This document shows positions 8,334 through 20,375 of a stretch of DNA of 64,000 nucleotides, one piece after another. Below the pieces are notes generated by a model, which worked only from the letters and a program-made list of their open reading frames with translations, was not told the origin of the DNA and did no database searches. The translations under genes were made by a program, and so were the position numbers. The stretch is from an uncultured Paracoccaceae bacterium (GTDB lineage Bacteria > Pseudomonadota > Alphaproteobacteria > Rhodobacterales > Rhodobacteraceae), in NCBI GenBank assembly GCA_934500835.1, contig CAKSTR010000008.1, positions 62,001 through 126,000 on the forward strand, read 5' to 3'. How positions within the stretch are numbered: the first letter of the stretch is position 1; the number at the start of each line of letters is the position of its first letter.

Positions 8334-10556
8334 CTAGTTCTGCGGCTGACCCAGAAGTTCGTCCAGGATCTGCTGGGCCAGATCGTCCTCGGTCATGCCC
8401 GGCTGGTTCGGGTTCGATCCGTCGAAATAGGGCACATCCTCGGGCTGGACGAAATCGTCGGGGTTGTAGGTGCCGTCGCCGCCGGGGGGCGGGGCCACCG
8501 TGCTGGGCGGGATTTCCTGCGGCAGCGGTTTCGCCTCGACGCCTTCATTGATCCGCACCATCACCTCGTGCCAGATCTCGGCCGGCAACCCGCCGCCGGT
8601 CACCCCGGTAAGCGGGGTGTTGTTGTCATAGCCCATCCAGACGCCCACCACATAATCGGCGGTGAAGCCCACGAACCAGGCATCGCGGGCCGAGTTGGTG
8701 GTTCCGGTCTTGCCCGCCACCTCGCGCCCGTCCAGCCGGGCCTTGGTCCCGGTGCCGCGCTCGATCACCTGCGTCATCATGTAGATCAGCGCATGGGCGG
8801 CCGTTTCGGAGATGACCCGCTCGCCGATGCCGCCGCCCTGACCGAACAATTCCTCGTCGTCGTGCTGCAACTTCAGCGACACCAGCCCGTAGGGCGTGAC
8901 CGACGAGCCGCCGTTCAGGATGCCGGCATAGGCGCCGGTCATCTCGATCAGCGTCGACTCGCTGGCGCCGAGCGCCAGCGCCGGGCCGTCGGCCAGGTTC
9001 TGCGCCACGCCGAACTGGGTGGCCACCTGTTTCACCAGATCGCGGCCGACCAGTTCCTGTATCTTCACCGCCGGGATGTTGCGGCTTTCGGCAAGGGCCT
9101 GGGTCAGGGTGATGATGCCCTTGAACTTGCCGTCATAATTCTTCGGCGCATATTCGCCCGAGCCGGGGACATAGATCGACCAGGGGCTGTCATCGACATA
9201 GTCCATCGGCGAATAGCCAAGGTCCATCGCCACTGCGTAGATGAAGGGTTTGAAGGCCGATCCGGTTTGCCGCAGCGCCTGCGTCGCGCGGTTGAAATCG
9301 CCCGCCTGGGGCAGATCGCGGCCGCCGACCATGGCGCGCACGGCGCCATCGGCACTCATCACCACAATGGCTGCCTGCGCCTCGGACCCGGCCTTGACCT
9401 TGTTCTCGAACACCCATTTCAGCGCCTCTTCGGCCTGGGTCTGGATGCGCTGGTCCAGCGTGGTCTGGATGATCACATCCTCGGTGGTGTCGCGGGCCAG
9501 ATAGTCCGGCGTCGTCTCCATCACCCAGTCGGCGAAGAACCCGCCCATCTTCTGCCGCGCGGCCTTCGACAATTCGGCCGGATGTTCGCGGGCGTCGGCT
9601 GCCTCCTGCTTGGTCAGGTAGCCCTGTTCCTCCATCAGCCCGATCACGACCGAGGCCCGGTCGCGGGCGCGGTTCATGTTGCCGGTGGGCGCATAGGTCG
9701 AGGGCGCCTTCAAGAGACCCGCAAGCATCGCGGATTCGGCGGGGTTCACATTCGCCGCCGACTTGCCGAAATAGCGCTGCGACGCCGCTTCGAAGCCGCG
9801 CGCGCCGGCACCCAGATAGGCGCGGTTGAAGTAGATCGTCAGGATGTCTTCCTTGGAGTATTTCAACTCCATCGCCATCGAGAACGGCACTTCCTTCAGC
9901 TTGCGCCACATCCCCCCGGACCGGCAGTCCTTTTCGTATTCGGCTTCGGTCTTCCACAGCGCCGGATCATAGGTCACGCCAAGACAAAGAAGCTTGGCCA
10001 CCTGCTGCGTGATGGTGGACCCGCCGTTGCCTTCAAAGGCGCCGCGGCCTTCGGCAAGGTTGATGCGGATCGCCGATGCGATCCCGCGGGGCGAGATGCC
10101 GAAATGCCAGTAGAAACGCTTGTCCTCGGTCGCGACGACGGCATCGTGCAGGTATTTCGACACGTTGGAGGCCGTGATCTGGCCGCCGAAGGTCTCTCCG
10201 CGCCAGGCGAAGACCTCGCCATTGGTGTCCAGCATGGTGACCGACCCCCGCGCCCGGCCGTCCAGAAGGTCGGTCAGCGGCGGCAACTGGGCGTAGAAAT
10301 ACATCACGATGGCGCCAAGGATCAGCACGCCCACGGCGGTGACACGCCAGACGATCGACCAGATCAGCCGCCAGACGAACAGGACGAGAGAGACGACCAG
10401 CCCGTGTTTGCGCCGCGGTTTCGGCGTGCGGCGGGGCTGCCTGGGAGGGGGTTGCTTCGGCGGGGGCGCCTTGCGCGCCGGTTGCTGGGCCGCGCCGGCC
10501 CGCGGATAGCGCCTGTCTGCCACCAGGGGCCCGTTGCCCCCCTTCCCTGTCACCAT
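8334..10556 (-). CDS. Class A penicillin-binding protein (PBP1A type)
   Basis: 740 residues from ATG at 10556, chosen because GGACAGG precedes it and the N-terminus then reads MVTGKGGNGPLVADRR; an ATG at 10604 is the alternative. Polymerises and cross-links peptidoglycan. A proline/arginine-rich cytosolic tail (about 20-50) precedes one membrane helix (about 52-86). A GT51 glycosyltransferase domain follows, with EDKRFYWHFG from residue 144 and GGSTITQQVAKLL. The transpeptidase domain has SxxK in TGSAFKPF, SxN in ESRNIPAVK and KTG in GKTGTTNS. The C-terminal tail is acidic and proline-rich. Convergent to mlaC and divergent from glnK. Confidence 0.95.
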   Translation of the reverse strand: MVTGKGGNGPLVADRRYPRAGAAQQPARKAPPPKQPPPRQPRRTPKPRRKHGLVVSLVLFVWRLIWSIVWRVTAVGVLILGAIVMYFYAQLPPLTDLLDGRARGSVTMLDTNGEVFAWRGETFGGQITASNVSKYLHDAVVATEDKRFYWHFGISPRGIASAIRINLAEGRGAFEGNGGSTITQQVAKLLCLGVTYDPALWKTEAEYEKDCRSGGMWRKLKEVPFSMAMELKYSKEDILTIYFNRAYLGAGARGFEAASQRYFGKSAANVNPAESAMLAGLLKAPSTYAPTGNMNRARDRASVVIGLMEEQGYLTKQEAADAREHPAELSKAARQKMGGFFADWVMETTPDYLARDTTEDVIIQTTLDQRIQTQAEEALKWVFENKVKAGSEAQAAIVVMSADGAVRAMVGGRDLPQAGDFNRATQALRQTGSAFKPFIYAVAMDLGYSPMDYVDDSPWSIYVPGSGEYAPKNYDGKFKGIITLTQALAESRNIPAVKIQELVGRDLVKQVATQFGVAQNLADGPALALGASESTLIEMTGAYAGILNGGSSVTPYGLVSLKLQHDDEELFGQGGGIGERVISETAAHALIYMMTQVIERGTGTKARLDGREVAGKTGTTNSARDAWFVGFTADYVVGVWMGYDNNTPLTGVTGGGLPAEIWHEVMVRINEGVEAKPLPQEIPPSTVAPPPGGDGTYNPDDFVQPEDVPYFDGSNPNQPGMTEDDLAQQILDELLGQPQN

Positions 10557-11239
<683 letters not shown>

Positions 11240-11267
11240 CGGGCGGGCAAGAAGGGACATCAGGGAC

Positions 11268-12611
11268 ATGAACAACAATCCGAAACTTGCAGGTCTTGTG
11301 GCGGGCACCGTTGCCCTGCTGGCCAGCCTGCCGGCCTGCGCGCAGGAAGCCGCCGAACCCGTGACCGGGGCTGCCGAGGCCGTTGCGGTCTCGGCTCTGG
11401 ACAGCGGCGATACCGCCTGGATGATCATGGCGACCGTGCTGGTCATGTTCATGATCCTGCCGGGCCTTGCGCTGTTCTACGGCGGGCTTGTGCGCGCCAA
11501 GAACATGCTGTCCGTGCTGGTGCAGGTGACGGCCGTCGCCTCGACGATCATGATCGTCTGGGTGGTCTACGGCTATTCCTTTGCCTTCGGCGGATCGCAA
11601 AGCCCCTATTTCGGCGGCTTCGACAAGCTTTTCCTGTCAGGCGTCACCGCCACATCGGAAACAGGCACCATCCCGGAATATCTGTTCATCGCCTTCCAGA
11701 TGACCTTTGCCGCCATCACCCCCGCCCTGATCGTCGGCGCCTTCGCCGAACGCATCAGGTTCGGTGCGGTGCTGGCCTTCTCGGTGCTTTGGGCGACCTT
11801 CGTCTACTTTCCCATCGCCCATATGGCGTGGGATGCCAACGGCCTGTTCTTCGGCTGGGGCGTGCTGGACTTTGCCGGCGGCACGGTGGTGCACATCAAC
11901 GCCGGGATCTCGGGCCTTGTCGGAGCCATCGTGCTGGGCAAGCGCGTGGGCTATGGCAAGGACAACATGGCGCCCCATTCGCTGCCGCTGGCGGTGACCG
12001 GCGCGGGGATGCTGTGGGTCGGCTGGTTCGGCTTCAACGCAGGATCGGCCCTTGGCGCCGGCACGCTGGCGACGCTGGCCGTGATCAACACCTTCACCGC
12101 GACGGCCGGTGCGACGGTGGCCTGGCTGCTGGCCGAGAAGCTGCTGCGCGGCAAGGCCTCGGCCCTGGGTGCCGCGTCAGGCATCATCGCCGGTCTGGTT
12201 GCGGTGACGCCCGCCGCCGGTGCCGTGGGTCCGGTCGGAGCCATCGTCCTTGGCGCCATCGCCTCGCTGATCGCCTATTATTTCGTGGCCGTGGTCAAGA
12301 AGAAGGCCGGCTATGACGACAGCCTTGATGTCTTCGGCATCCACGGCGTTGCCGGCATCATCGGCGCCATCGGCACCGGCATCTTCGCCTCGGCCAGCTT
12401 CGGCGGGCAGGGCTATGCCGAGGGCGTGACCATGGGCGCACAGGTCTGGACCCAGATCCTTGCCGTGGCGATCACCGTGATCTGGTGCGGCGTGATCTCG
12501 GCCATCCTCTTCAAGCTGGTCGATCTGGTCATCGGTCTGCGCGTCCCGGTCGATGCCGAACGCGAAGGACTGGACCTGACCTCGCATGGCGAACAGGCCT
12601 ATCACAGCTGA
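11268..12611 (+). CDS. amtB: Ammonium transporter
   Basis: 447 residues from ATG at 11268 with an AGGGAC-type ribosome binding site. A cleavable signal peptide (to about residue 26, ending ACAQ) precedes the 11-helix Amt/Rh channel domain. Family motifs include FYGGLVRAKNMLSVLVQ, the pore segment with ITPALIVGAFAERIRF, the twin-His region (GGTVVHINAGISGLVGA) and DDSLDVFGIHGVAGIIGAIGTGIFA. It takes up ammonium when nitrogen is scarce and is blocked by the co-encoded GlnK. It is convergent with gdhA, which would assimilate the imported ammonium. Confidence 0.96.
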   Translation: MNNNPKLAGLVAGTVALLASLPACAQEAAEPVTGAAEAVAVSALDSGDTAWMIMATVLVMFMILPGLALFYGGLVRAKNMLSVLVQVTAVASTIMIVWVVYGYSFAFGGSQSPYFGGFDKLFLSGVTATSETGTIPEYLFIAFQMTFAAITPALIVGAFAERIRFGAVLAFSVLWATFVYFPIAHMAWDANGLFFGWGVLDFAGGTVVHINAGISGLVGAIVLGKRVGYGKDNMAPHSLPLAVTGAGMLWVGWFGFNAGSALGAGTLATLAVINTFTATAGATVAWLLAEKLLRGKASALGAASGIIAGLVAVTPAAGAVGPVGAIVLGAIASLIAYYFVAVVKKKAGYDDSLDVFGIHGVAGIIGAIGTGIFASASFGGQGYAEGVTMGAQVWTQILAVAITVIWCGVISAILFKLVDLVIGLRVPVDAEREGLDLTSHGEQAYHS

Positions 12612-12661
12612 AGGACATCAGCGCGGCGGGCCATACTTCCGTTGGCCCGCTGGCACCTGCA

Positions 12662-12695
12662 CGGCCCGCAGATCGCTCTGCGGGCCGCGTTTCGG
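12662..12695. terminator. Terminator between amtB and gdhA
   Basis: Perfect 11-bp stem (CGGCCCGCAGA 12662-12672, loop TCGC, TCTGCGGGCCG 12677-12687) followed by CGTTTCGGTT. It lies between convergent amtB and gdhA. A second 8-bp hairpin (GCGGGCCA / TGGCCCGC, 12626-12650) precedes it. Confidence 0.75.
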
Positions 12696-12709
12696 TTCCG
12701 TGAAGGGCG

Positions 12710-14071
<1,362 letters not shown>

Positions 14072-14195
14072 TCAAGACCCGGAATCCGGGCACCCGGGCG
14101 GGGTTAGGGTAATTCCTGAGCAGTTTGAAGGGTCGACACGCAAGAAACGGGCAGGATGACGATAAATCAGGCAATATGTCGCAAACTGAAGGCTC

Positions 14196-15071
14196 TCAGG
14201 CCGCCAGCGTGATGACCGCGGTTCCGGCTACGGCCAGGGCGGCGCCTGCCCATGCCATGCCCGTCGGCGCACGGCGGCTAAGAAGCCAGACCATCGGCAG
14301 GATCAGGATCGGCGCGGTCGAGGACAGTGTGGTGACAATGCCGACATCCCCCACCGCCAGCGCCGCCATCAGAAGCGACATGCCGCCAAAGATGCCGGTC
14401 AGCGCAGACAGGCCGATCAGCCGCTGCGCCTGCGGTTCGGGCCGCGCCTGCGGGCGCAGGGCGGGAAGGGCAAGAAGGGCGACGAAGAACAGCGCACCCA
14501 GCCCGGACCGCACCGCCATGGCGGCGAAAGGCTCGACCCCCGCCTCCATGGCCGGGCGGGCCAGAAGACTGCCGGTCGCCTGCCCAAGCGCGGTGATCAC
14601 CCCAAGGACCAGCCCGGTGCCAAGCGCCTTCGGGCTGCGCAACTCTTCCTTCGCGCCGGGGCCGAGGATCGCACAGGCGATGCCCAGCAGGATCAGCGCC
14701 ACGCCGGCACCCTGCATCATGTTCACCGTCTCGCCCCGGAAGATCCAGCCGAGGGCGACGGCGAAAGGGGCGGACAGGGTGAAGACCAGCGCATTCAGAC
14801 GCGCGCCGATGCGCTGGATGGTGGCGATGAAGGTGGTGGTTGCCAGCATGATGCCGGCGGTGGAAGACCCGGCAAGCCACCAGAACTGGGTCCAGCCGAT
14901 GCTGCGCCAGCTGCCAAGGATCAGCATGGCTGCAGCCGTCAGGACAAAGCCGATGGCCAATTGCCAGCGTGCCAGCTGCAAGGGGCCGACCCGTCCCGGG
15001 ACCCGGTCGATCAGCAGGGCCGAGACCGCGAAGGTGGCCGCCGCCGCAAGGGAAAGGACGACGGCCAGCAT
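14196..15071 (-). CDS. EamA/DMT family transporter
   Basis: 291 residues, ten predicted membrane helices in two EamA repeats, the standard architecture of drug/metabolite exporters. The first repeat begins [23 protein letters not shown] and the second follows a loop near residue 145. Substrate unknown. It sits 10 bases upstream of the aminotransferase gene on the same strand only in map order (it is transcribed after it), so co-transcription with the aminotransferase and sulfurtransferase genes is possible. One of five DMT transporters in the window. Confidence 0.85.
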   Translation of the reverse strand: MLAVVLSLAAAATFAVSALLIDRVPGRVGPLQLARWQLAIGFVLTAAAMLILGSWRSIGWTQFWWLAGSSTAGIMLATTTFIATIQRIGARLNALVFTLSAPFAVALGWIFRGETVNMMQGAGVALILLGIACAILGPGAKEELRSPKALGTGLVLGVITALGQATGSLLARPAMEAGVEPFAAMAVRSGLGALFFVALLALPALRPQARPEPQAQRLIGLSALTGIFGGMSLLMAALAVGDVGIVTTLSSTAPILILPMVWLLSRRAPTGMAWAGAALAVAGTAVITLAA

Positions 15072-15080
15072 CGGGTGGGA

Positions 15081-16259
15081 TCAGCCGATGACCTGCGCGA
15101 TGGCGGCGGCCAGCACCGGCACGGTTCTTGCGTTCAGCCCGGCGATGTTGATGCGGCTGTCGCCCACCATGTAGACGCCGTGCTTCTCGCGCAGGGTATT
15201 GACCTGCGCTTCGGTCAGCCCAAGGCGGCTGAACATGCCGCGATGGGTGGCGACGAAGTCGAACCGGTCGCTGTTGGTGGCGCGGCGCAATTCATCCGCC
15301 AATTGCTTGCGCAAGGACAGCATGTTCTGGCGCACGTCCTCAAGCTCGGCCTTCCAGTCGGCGGTCAGGGCGGCATCCTCAAGGATCATCGTCACCAGAC
15401 GGGCACCGTGATCGGGCGGGAAGCTGAAGTTCTGCCGGTTGAGGAAGTTGAGGTTGCCCTGAACCACCGCCTTGCGGTCGGCCGAGGTCAGCGCGATCAG
15501 CACGCCGGTGCGTTCGCGGTAGATGCCGAAGTTCTTGCTGCACGAAGCCGCGATCAGCACCTCGGGGAAGGCGGCGGCCACCTTGCGGGTGGCATCGGCA
15601 TCGGCATCCAGCCCGTCGCCAAAGCCCTGATAGGCCAGATCGACCAGCGGGATCGCCGCCTTGCGCTGCAGAAGCGCGATGACCTCATCCCATTGCGCAG
15701 GCGTCAGATTGGCGCCGGTCGGGTTGTGGCAGCAGCCATGCAGCAGCACGGCATCCCCGGCCGCGACCCCTTCCAGATCGGCCAGCAGGCCGGCAAAGTC
15801 GATGCCCGAGGTCGCCTGGTCGAAATAGCGATACTCGGCCGCCGGCATCCCCAGATACTTCACGATGGACGGGTGGTTCGGCCAGGTCGGATTGCTCATC
15901 CAGACCTTCGCCTTGGGCGACGCCATGCGGATCAGCTCCAGCGCCTGCCGGATCGCGCCGGTTCCGCCCGGAGTCGCGGCCGATGCCGCGCGATCGGCGT
16001 AGCCCGGCCCAAGGATCAGCCCGACCATGGCCGCGTTATAGGCAGGCTCGCCGGCCAGGCCGGTATAGGTCTTGGTGGTCTCGGTTTCCCAAAGCTTCTT
16101 CTCGGCCGCCTTCACCGCGCGCATCACCGGCGTCAGGCCGGTTGCATCCTTGTAGACGCCGACGCCAAGGTCGATCTTGTCGGTCCGCGGGTCGTCGCGG
16201 AACATGGCGAGCAGCGCCAGGATCTTGTCCTGCGGCTGCGGGTTCAGGCTTTCCAGCAT
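15081..16259 (-). CDS. Aromatic/aspartate aminotransferase (class Ia)
   Basis: 392 residues. PLP-dependent transamination of aspartate or aromatic amino acids with 2-oxoglutarate. The sequence follows the AspC/TyrB (subgroup I-alpha) family: [36 protein letters not shown] at the start, [19 protein letters not shown] in the middle, the PLP lysine in [14 protein letters not shown], and the C-terminal [12 protein letters not shown] and SRINIAGLN. Which substrate is preferred cannot be decided from sequence, hence no symbol (tyrB or aspC are candidates). Confidence 0.9.
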   Translation of the reverse strand: MLESLNPQPQDKILALLAMFRDDPRTDKIDLGVGVYKDATGLTPVMRAVKAAEKKLWETETTKTYTGLAGEPAYNAAMVGLILGPGYADRAASAATPGGTGAIRQALELIRMASPKAKVWMSNPTWPNHPSIVKYLGMPAAEYRYFDQATSGIDFAGLLADLEGVAAGDAVLLHGCCHNPTGANLTPAQWDEVIALLQRKAAIPLVDLAYQGFGDGLDADADATRKVAAAFPEVLIAASCSKNFGIYRERTGVLIALTSADRKAVVQGNLNFLNRQNFSFPPDHGARLVTMILEDAALTADWKAELEDVRQNMLSLRKQLADELRRATNSDRFDFVATHRGMFSRLGLTEAQVNTLREKHGVYMVGDSRINIAGLNARTVPVLAAAIAQVIG

Positions 16260-16277
16260 GTTCTTGTCCTTGGCGGT

Positions 16278-17144
16278 TCAGGCAGCGCCGGTCGCAACCG
16301 GCAAGTCCTCATACATGCCCCATTCGGCCCACGAGCCATCGTAGAGCGACCAGTTCCGGTGGCCGATCCGCTCCAGCGCCAGTGCCAGCACGGCGGCGGT
16401 GATGCCCGAGCCGCAGGAGGTGATCACCGGCTGCGACAGGTCCACGCCCGCGCCCTCGAACAGGGTGCGCAGGGCTGCGGGGTCCTTCATCGTGCCATCG
16501 GCATTCAGCAGGGTGTTGTAGGGGATGTTCTTCGATCCGGGGATGTGGCCCGCGCGCAGGCCGGCCCGCGGCTCCGGTTCCTCGCCGGCGAAGCGGCCCG
16601 GAGAGCGGGCGTCCAGCACTTCGGCAAGGCCCAGCTTGGCGGCATGGGCGACCTGTGTGACATCCTTCACCAGCCCGGCCTGCCGGCTGACCGTCATGTG
16701 GCGGTCGCGCACGACCGGAGGCATGTCTTCGGTCTCGCGCCCTTCGGCCAGCCATTTCGGGAAGCCGCCGTCCAGCACCGCCACATCGGTCTTGCCCATG
16801 AGACGGAAGGTCCACCAGACGCGCGCCGCCGAAAACAGGCCCGAGCCGTCATAAACCACCATCTGATGACCGTCGCCCACGCCCATGGCGCGCAGCCGCG
16901 ACATGAACTTCTCGATCGGGGGGGCCATATGGGGCAATTCGGACCGCTGGTCCGAGATTTCCTCGATGTCGAAGAAGCGCGCGCCGGGGATATGGGCGGC
17001 GTCATACTCGGCCCTGGCATCGCGGCCCGAGGCGGGCAGGAACCAGCTGGCATCCAGCACCCGCAGATCGGGGTCCTTCAGATGGCTGGCCAGCCAGTCG
17101 GTGGAGACAAGGGTCTTGGGATCATCGGCGGGGGATGGGGTCAT
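16278..17144 (-). CDS. sseA: 3-mercaptopyruvate sulfurtransferase
   Basis: 288 residues from ATG at 17144 ([22 protein letters not shown]). Two rhodanese domains: the first inactive with [16 protein letters not shown], the second with the active-site loop CGSGITA near residue 240 ([18 protein letters not shown]). CGSGxT is characteristic of mercaptopyruvate sulfurtransferases rather than thiosulfate sulfurtransferases (CRxGxT). Transfers sulfur from 3-mercaptopyruvate, a product of cysteine transamination, so the neighbouring aminotransferase may be linked. The gap between the two genes is 18 bases. Confidence 0.92.
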   Translation of the reverse strand: MTPSPADDPKTLVSTDWLASHLKDPDLRVLDASWFLPASGRDARAEYDAAHIPGARFFDIEEISDQRSELPHMAPPIEKFMSRLRAMGVGDGHQMVVYDGSGLFSAARVWWTFRLMGKTDVAVLDGGFPKWLAEGRETEDMPPVVRDRHMTVSRQAGLVKDVTQVAHAAKLGLAEVLDARSPGRFAGEEPEPRAGLRAGHIPGSKNIPYNTLLNADGTMKDPAALRTLFEGAGVDLSQPVITSCGSGITAAVLALALERIGHRNWSLYDGSWAEWGMYEDLPVATGAA

Positions 17145-17234
17145 CTCGCGGGCCTCTTCTCGCAACTGATCCAGCCCATAGCGTGCGGCCGGGCAGGGGG
17201 CAAGGGCAGCAGGCGCGATGGCGGACAAAAGCGG

Positions 17235-17260
17235 CAGGCCCCGGCATGGGCCGGGGCCTG
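17235..17260 (-). terminator. Rho-independent terminator of the glycine-rich protein gene
   Basis: Perfect 11-bp stem (CAGGCCCCGGC / GCCGGGGCCTG) with a 4-base loop. On the reverse strand it is followed by CCGCTTTTGTCC, a short T-rich run. It lies about 70 bases beyond the stop of the 94-residue gene. Confidence 0.75.
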
Positions 17261-17329
17261 TCGGTCCCTGGGCAATCGGTGTGCTGCGGAGCCGGTCCCG
17301 GACCGGGCCGCAGACCTACCGATGCCGCA

Positions 17330-17614
17330 TCACTTGGCCACGGCCTTCTTGATCGCACCGACGATCGCCAGAAGCACCGCGCCGCCGACGCCGCCGCCTG
17401 CCACGCTTTGCACGATCGACGACACGTCCATGCCCGCGGCCCCGTCGGCCCCGGTCAGCATGGTCAGGATCTGGCCGCCAAGCCCGCCACCGACGATGCC
17501 GGCGATGGAGTTGCCCAGCGTCCCGAGGCTGAGGTTCTTCATCGTCGCACCGGCAGCATTGCCGCCCAAAGCACCCGCGATCAGCTGGATGATGATCTGT
17601 TCCACGTTGTCCAT
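17330..17614 (-). CDS. Small glycine-rich hydrophobic protein of unknown function
   Basis: 94 residues beginning [22 protein letters not shown]. It is rich in glycine and alanine, with a repeated GGGLGGQIL / [10 protein letters not shown] pattern and a hydrophobic C-terminal helix ending in lysines ([11 protein letters not shown]). Similar short Gly-rich proteins with the [16 protein letters not shown] motif recur in alphaproteobacteria, so it is probably a real conserved gene. No function is known to me. It has its own terminator and lies between sseA and smpB. Confidence 0.7.
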   Translation of the reverse strand: MDNVEQIIIQLIAGALGGNAAGATMKNLSLGTLGNSIAGIVGGGLGGQILTMLTGADGAAGMDVSSIVQSVAGGGVGGAVLLAIVGAIKKAVAK

Positions 17615-17747
17615 CCCCCTATCGGCCCCCGGTTGTTCCGGCGGGCTCAGACGCCGGTTGTCGCGCAGAAGCCGCGCGCCCGGCAGGGGGAATGGTGACC
17701 TATCCTTCCCCGACCGGGAAGACGGTTTCTTTGTGCCTGACGCAGGG

Positions 17748-18221
17748 TCAGCCGCCCTGTTTCAGAAGGCGCGCCTTCTGGCGGTCCCAGTCGCGCTTGG
17801 CCGAGGTCTCGCGCTTGTCGGCCAGCTTCTTGCCCTTGGCGATGCCAAGCTTCAGCTTCACCACGCCGCGTTCGTTGAAATACATGCGAAGCGGCACGAT
17901 CGTCATGCCCTCGCGCGCGGTGGCGTTCCACAGCTGCGACAGCTCCTTGCGGCTGACCAGCAGCTTGCGGCGGCGGCGCTCCTCATGGCCCCAGGTCTTG
18001 GCTTGCAGATAGGGCGCGATATAGCCGTTGATCAGCCACAGCTCGCCCTGTTCGACCGAGGCATAGCTTTCCGCGATGTTCGACCCGCCCTGGCGCAGGC
18101 TTTTGACTTCCGACCCCAAGAGCATGATCCCGGCCTCAAGGTCGGATTCGATATGGTAGTCGAAACGCGCCCGCCGGTTCTCGGCGATCAGTTTCGAGTT
18201 GGGGTCGGATTTCTCTGCCAT
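17748..18221 (-). CDS. smpB: SsrA-binding protein SmpB
   Basis: 157 residues from ATG at 18221 (an in-frame GTG three codons upstream is possible). Partner of tmRNA in ribosome rescue. All family hallmarks are present: [43 protein letters not shown] near the start, [15 protein letters not shown], the LYFN-like [20 protein letters not shown], and the basic C-terminal tail [19 protein letters not shown] that enters the mRNA path. tmRNA itself (ssrA) is not recognised in the window. dapA and a DMT gene lie upstream on the same strand. Confidence 0.97.
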   Translation of the reverse strand: MAEKSDPNSKLIAENRRARFDYHIESDLEAGIMLLGSEVKSLRQGGSNIAESYASVEQGELWLINGYIAPYLQAKTWGHEERRRRKLLVSRKELSQLWNATAREGMTIVPLRMYFNERGVVKLKLGIAKGKKLADKRETSAKRDWDRQKARLLKQGG

Positions 18222-18348
18222 GATCCGCACCAGATAGGCGGCGCAGGGCGTCCTGTCCAGATGCCCGCCATTCCGGGCCGGCCAAAGCGGCGCGGGCGTT
18301 CGGCCGGAATGCCCGCGTGGAGCGGCTGCGCATCTGGGGCAGGGGCGT

Positions 18349-19221
18349 CTAGGCCCGGCTGATCCGCCCGCGCTGCCGGGTCAATCCGAAGAGGCCCGCC
18401 CCCACGATCAAGGCCGCGCCCGCCAGGGTTGCGGCATCCGGCCGTTCGGCGAAGAACAGCGCGCCAAGCGCCAGCGCAAAGACCAGCCGCGTATAGCGGA
18501 AGGGCGTTACGGCCGAAACCTCTCCGGTCCGCATCGCGGCCGTCAGCGCGTGATAGCCCAGAATGCCGAACAGCGCCGTGGCGGCGATCAGCGCGGCCCC
18601 TTCCGGGTCCGGCAGATGCGCCCCGCCGGTCCAGCCCAGGATCAGCGCCCCGGCCGTGGCCAGCATGGCAAAACCAAGCGTGCCCAACTGGCGGTTCGAC
18701 AGACCCTTGGGCGCCGCCCGGGTCGCCAGATCGCGGCCGGCAAAACCGATGGTGCCCGCCACCGCCAGGAGCGACAGCGCCGAGAAGCCGGCCACCCCCG
18801 GCTTCAGGATCAGAAGGACGCCAAGGAAGCCGACGCCGACAGCGATCCAGCGCGACAGCGGCACCCTCTCGCCAAACAGCAGCGCCGCGCCGGCGATCAC
18901 CACCAGGGGCGTTGCCTGCAGAATGGCCGAGGTGGCCGAGAGCGTGGTCAGCGCAATGGCCAGCGCGTGGAAAAGCCGCCCCGCCACTTCGCAGACCGAC
19001 CGGACCGCCATCACGCGCGAGGCCATGATGCGCGGCAGCACCGGCTCGCCCCGTTGCCGTGACATCAGTCCGAAGACCACCATCCCGGCCAACCCCATCA
19101 TCACCATGACCTGCCCCACCGGCACATGGCGCGCCGCCGCCTTCAGGAACATGTCCTCGATGGCGAAACCGGCCATCGCGGCGGTCATCAGCAGCGCACC
19201 GCGCCGGTTGTCGGAGGTCAT
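18349..19221 (-). CDS. EamA/DMT family transporter
   Basis: 290 residues from ATG at 19221 ([27 protein letters not shown]). Ten hydrophobic segments in two EamA repeats. The [13 protein letters not shown] and [33 protein letters not shown] segments are typical of the RhaT/YdcZ-like exporters of Rhodobacterales. Substrate unknown. It lies downstream of dapA, from which it is separated by two AT-rich palindromes that probably end the dapA transcript. Confidence 0.85.
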   Translation of the reverse strand: MTSDNRRGALLMTAAMAGFAIEDMFLKAAARHVPVGQVMVMMGLAGMVVFGLMSRQRGEPVLPRIMASRVMAVRSVCEVAGRLFHALAIALTTLSATSAILQATPLVVIAGAALLFGERVPLSRWIAVGVGFLGVLLILKPGVAGFSALSLLAVAGTIGFAGRDLATRAAPKGLSNRQLGTLGFAMLATAGALILGWTGGAHLPDPEGAALIAATALFGILGYHALTAAMRTGEVSAVTPFRYTRLVFALALGALFFAERPDAATLAGAALIVGAGLFGLTRQRGRISRA

Positions 19222-19272
19222 GACAGGGCCCCGCCACAGGGTGCGGGCGGGCGGCCACAGGTCCGCCCGCGC

Positions 19273-19316
19273 CAAATCCTTTTGAAAGGATTTGCAAATT
19301 CCTTCAAAGGAATTTG
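19273..19316. terminator. Two tandem AT-rich palindromes after dapA
   Basis: Two abutting 22-bp perfect inverted repeats: CAAATCCTTT-TG-AAAGGATTTG (19273-19294) and CAAATTCCTT-CA-AAGGAATTTG (19295-19316). They begin nine bases beyond the dapA stop on the reverse strand. The sequences differ by one position per arm, like a duplicated and drifted unit. A terminator role fits the position, but the absence of a GC stem or T run is unusual. Confidence 0.55.
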
Positions 19317-19324
19317 GCTCCGGC

Positions 19325-20200
19325 TCAGTTCAGAAGCCCCGCGTGGCGCATTGCCGCGCGGATCTTCTCCTTGGTGACTTCGGTCAGCCCGACATGCGGC
19401 AGGCGCACATCTTCGGTCACGCGGCCCAGAAGGGACAGGCCGTATTTGGCACCCACCAGCCCCGGCTCGGCGAAGATGGCGTCATGCAGCGGCATCAGCC
19501 GGTCCTGATAGGTCAGGGCGGTGCCGTAGTCGCCGGCCAGCGTGGCTGCCTGGAACTCGGCGCAAAGACGCGGCGCCACATTGGCCGTGACCGAGATGCA
19601 GCCGGTGCCGCCATGCGCGTTGAAGCCAAGCGCCGTCGCATCCTCGCCCGAGAGCTGGATGAAATCGGTGCCGCAGGTGATCCGCGTCCGCGGCACGCGC
19701 GCCAGATCGCCGGTGGCATCCTTGACCCCGACGATGCGCGGCAGGTTGGCCAGCTCTCCCATCGTGGCGGGCGACATGTCGACGACCGAACGGCCGGGGA
19801 TGTTGTAGATGATGATCGGCAGTTTCGAGGCGTCGTGGATCGCGGTGAAATGCGCGATCAGCCCGGCCTGCGTCGGCTTGTTGTAATAGGGCGTCACCAC
19901 CAGTGCCGCATCGGCGCCGGCACGTTCGGCGTGCCGGATCAGGTCGATCGCCTCATCGGTGCTGTTCGATCCGGTGCCCGCAATGACCGGCACGCGGCCG
20001 GCGGCGAATTTCACCACGGCCTCGACAACCGCATGGTGTTCCTCATGGCTCAGCGTCGGGCTTTCGCCGGTGGTTCCGACCGGCACCAGACCCGAGGAGC
20101 CTTCGGCGATCTGCCAGTCGACCAGCTTCTTCAGCGCGTCCATGTCCACCTTGCCGTCCTTGAACGGCGTGACAAGAGCAGGGATGGAACCCTTGAACAT
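19325..20200 (-). CDS. dapA: 4-hydroxy-tetrahydrodipicolinate synthase
   Basis: 291 residues from ATG at 20200. First committed enzyme of the diaminopimelate/lysine pathway, condensing pyruvate with aspartate semialdehyde. The Schiff-base lysine is Lys160 ([10 protein letters not shown]) and the catalytic Tyr132 is in IYNIPGRS. The substrate-binding [14 protein letters not shown] and the [14 protein letters not shown] region are intact. Divergent from the lytic transglycosylase, so both the DAP supply and murein turnover genes share the 175-base intergenic region. Confidence 0.97.
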   Translation of the reverse strand: MFKGSIPALVTPFKDGKVDMDALKKLVDWQIAEGSSGLVPVGTTGESPTLSHEEHHAVVEAVVKFAAGRVPVIAGTGSNSTDEAIDLIRHAERAGADAALVVTPYYNKPTQAGLIAHFTAIHDASKLPIIIYNIPGRSVVDMSPATMGELANLPRIVGVKDATGDLARVPRTRITCGTDFIQLSGEDATALGFNAHGGTGCISVTANVAPRLCAEFQAATLAGDYGTALTYQDRLMPLHDAIFAEPGLVGAKYGLSLLGRVTEDVRLPHVGLTEVTKEKIRAAMRHAGLLN

Positions 20201-20375
20201 GGCGCGCACTCCTAGATGCTGGCCGGGATTCGGCCGGTTGGGAAACCCGCACTCCTTATCCCTACCGCCCGGCCTTGCCAAGCGCCGCTGCGGGGCGGCA
20301 GGCCTTTGCCTGCGGCCGGCACGGATGACAGCTTCGTGGGTTGTCGCGGACCTGCGGCTTTGGCAGATTCGGCAC

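Noticed and set aside
12341..12611. Fusion or truncation of amtB
   Set aside because: The C-terminal helices and the VFGIHGVAGIIGAIGTG motif are complete; length is normal.
17748..18221. tmRNA (ssrA) near smpB
   Set aside because: smpB is clear, but no Ala-like acceptor and tag ORF structure is visible in the flanking bases.
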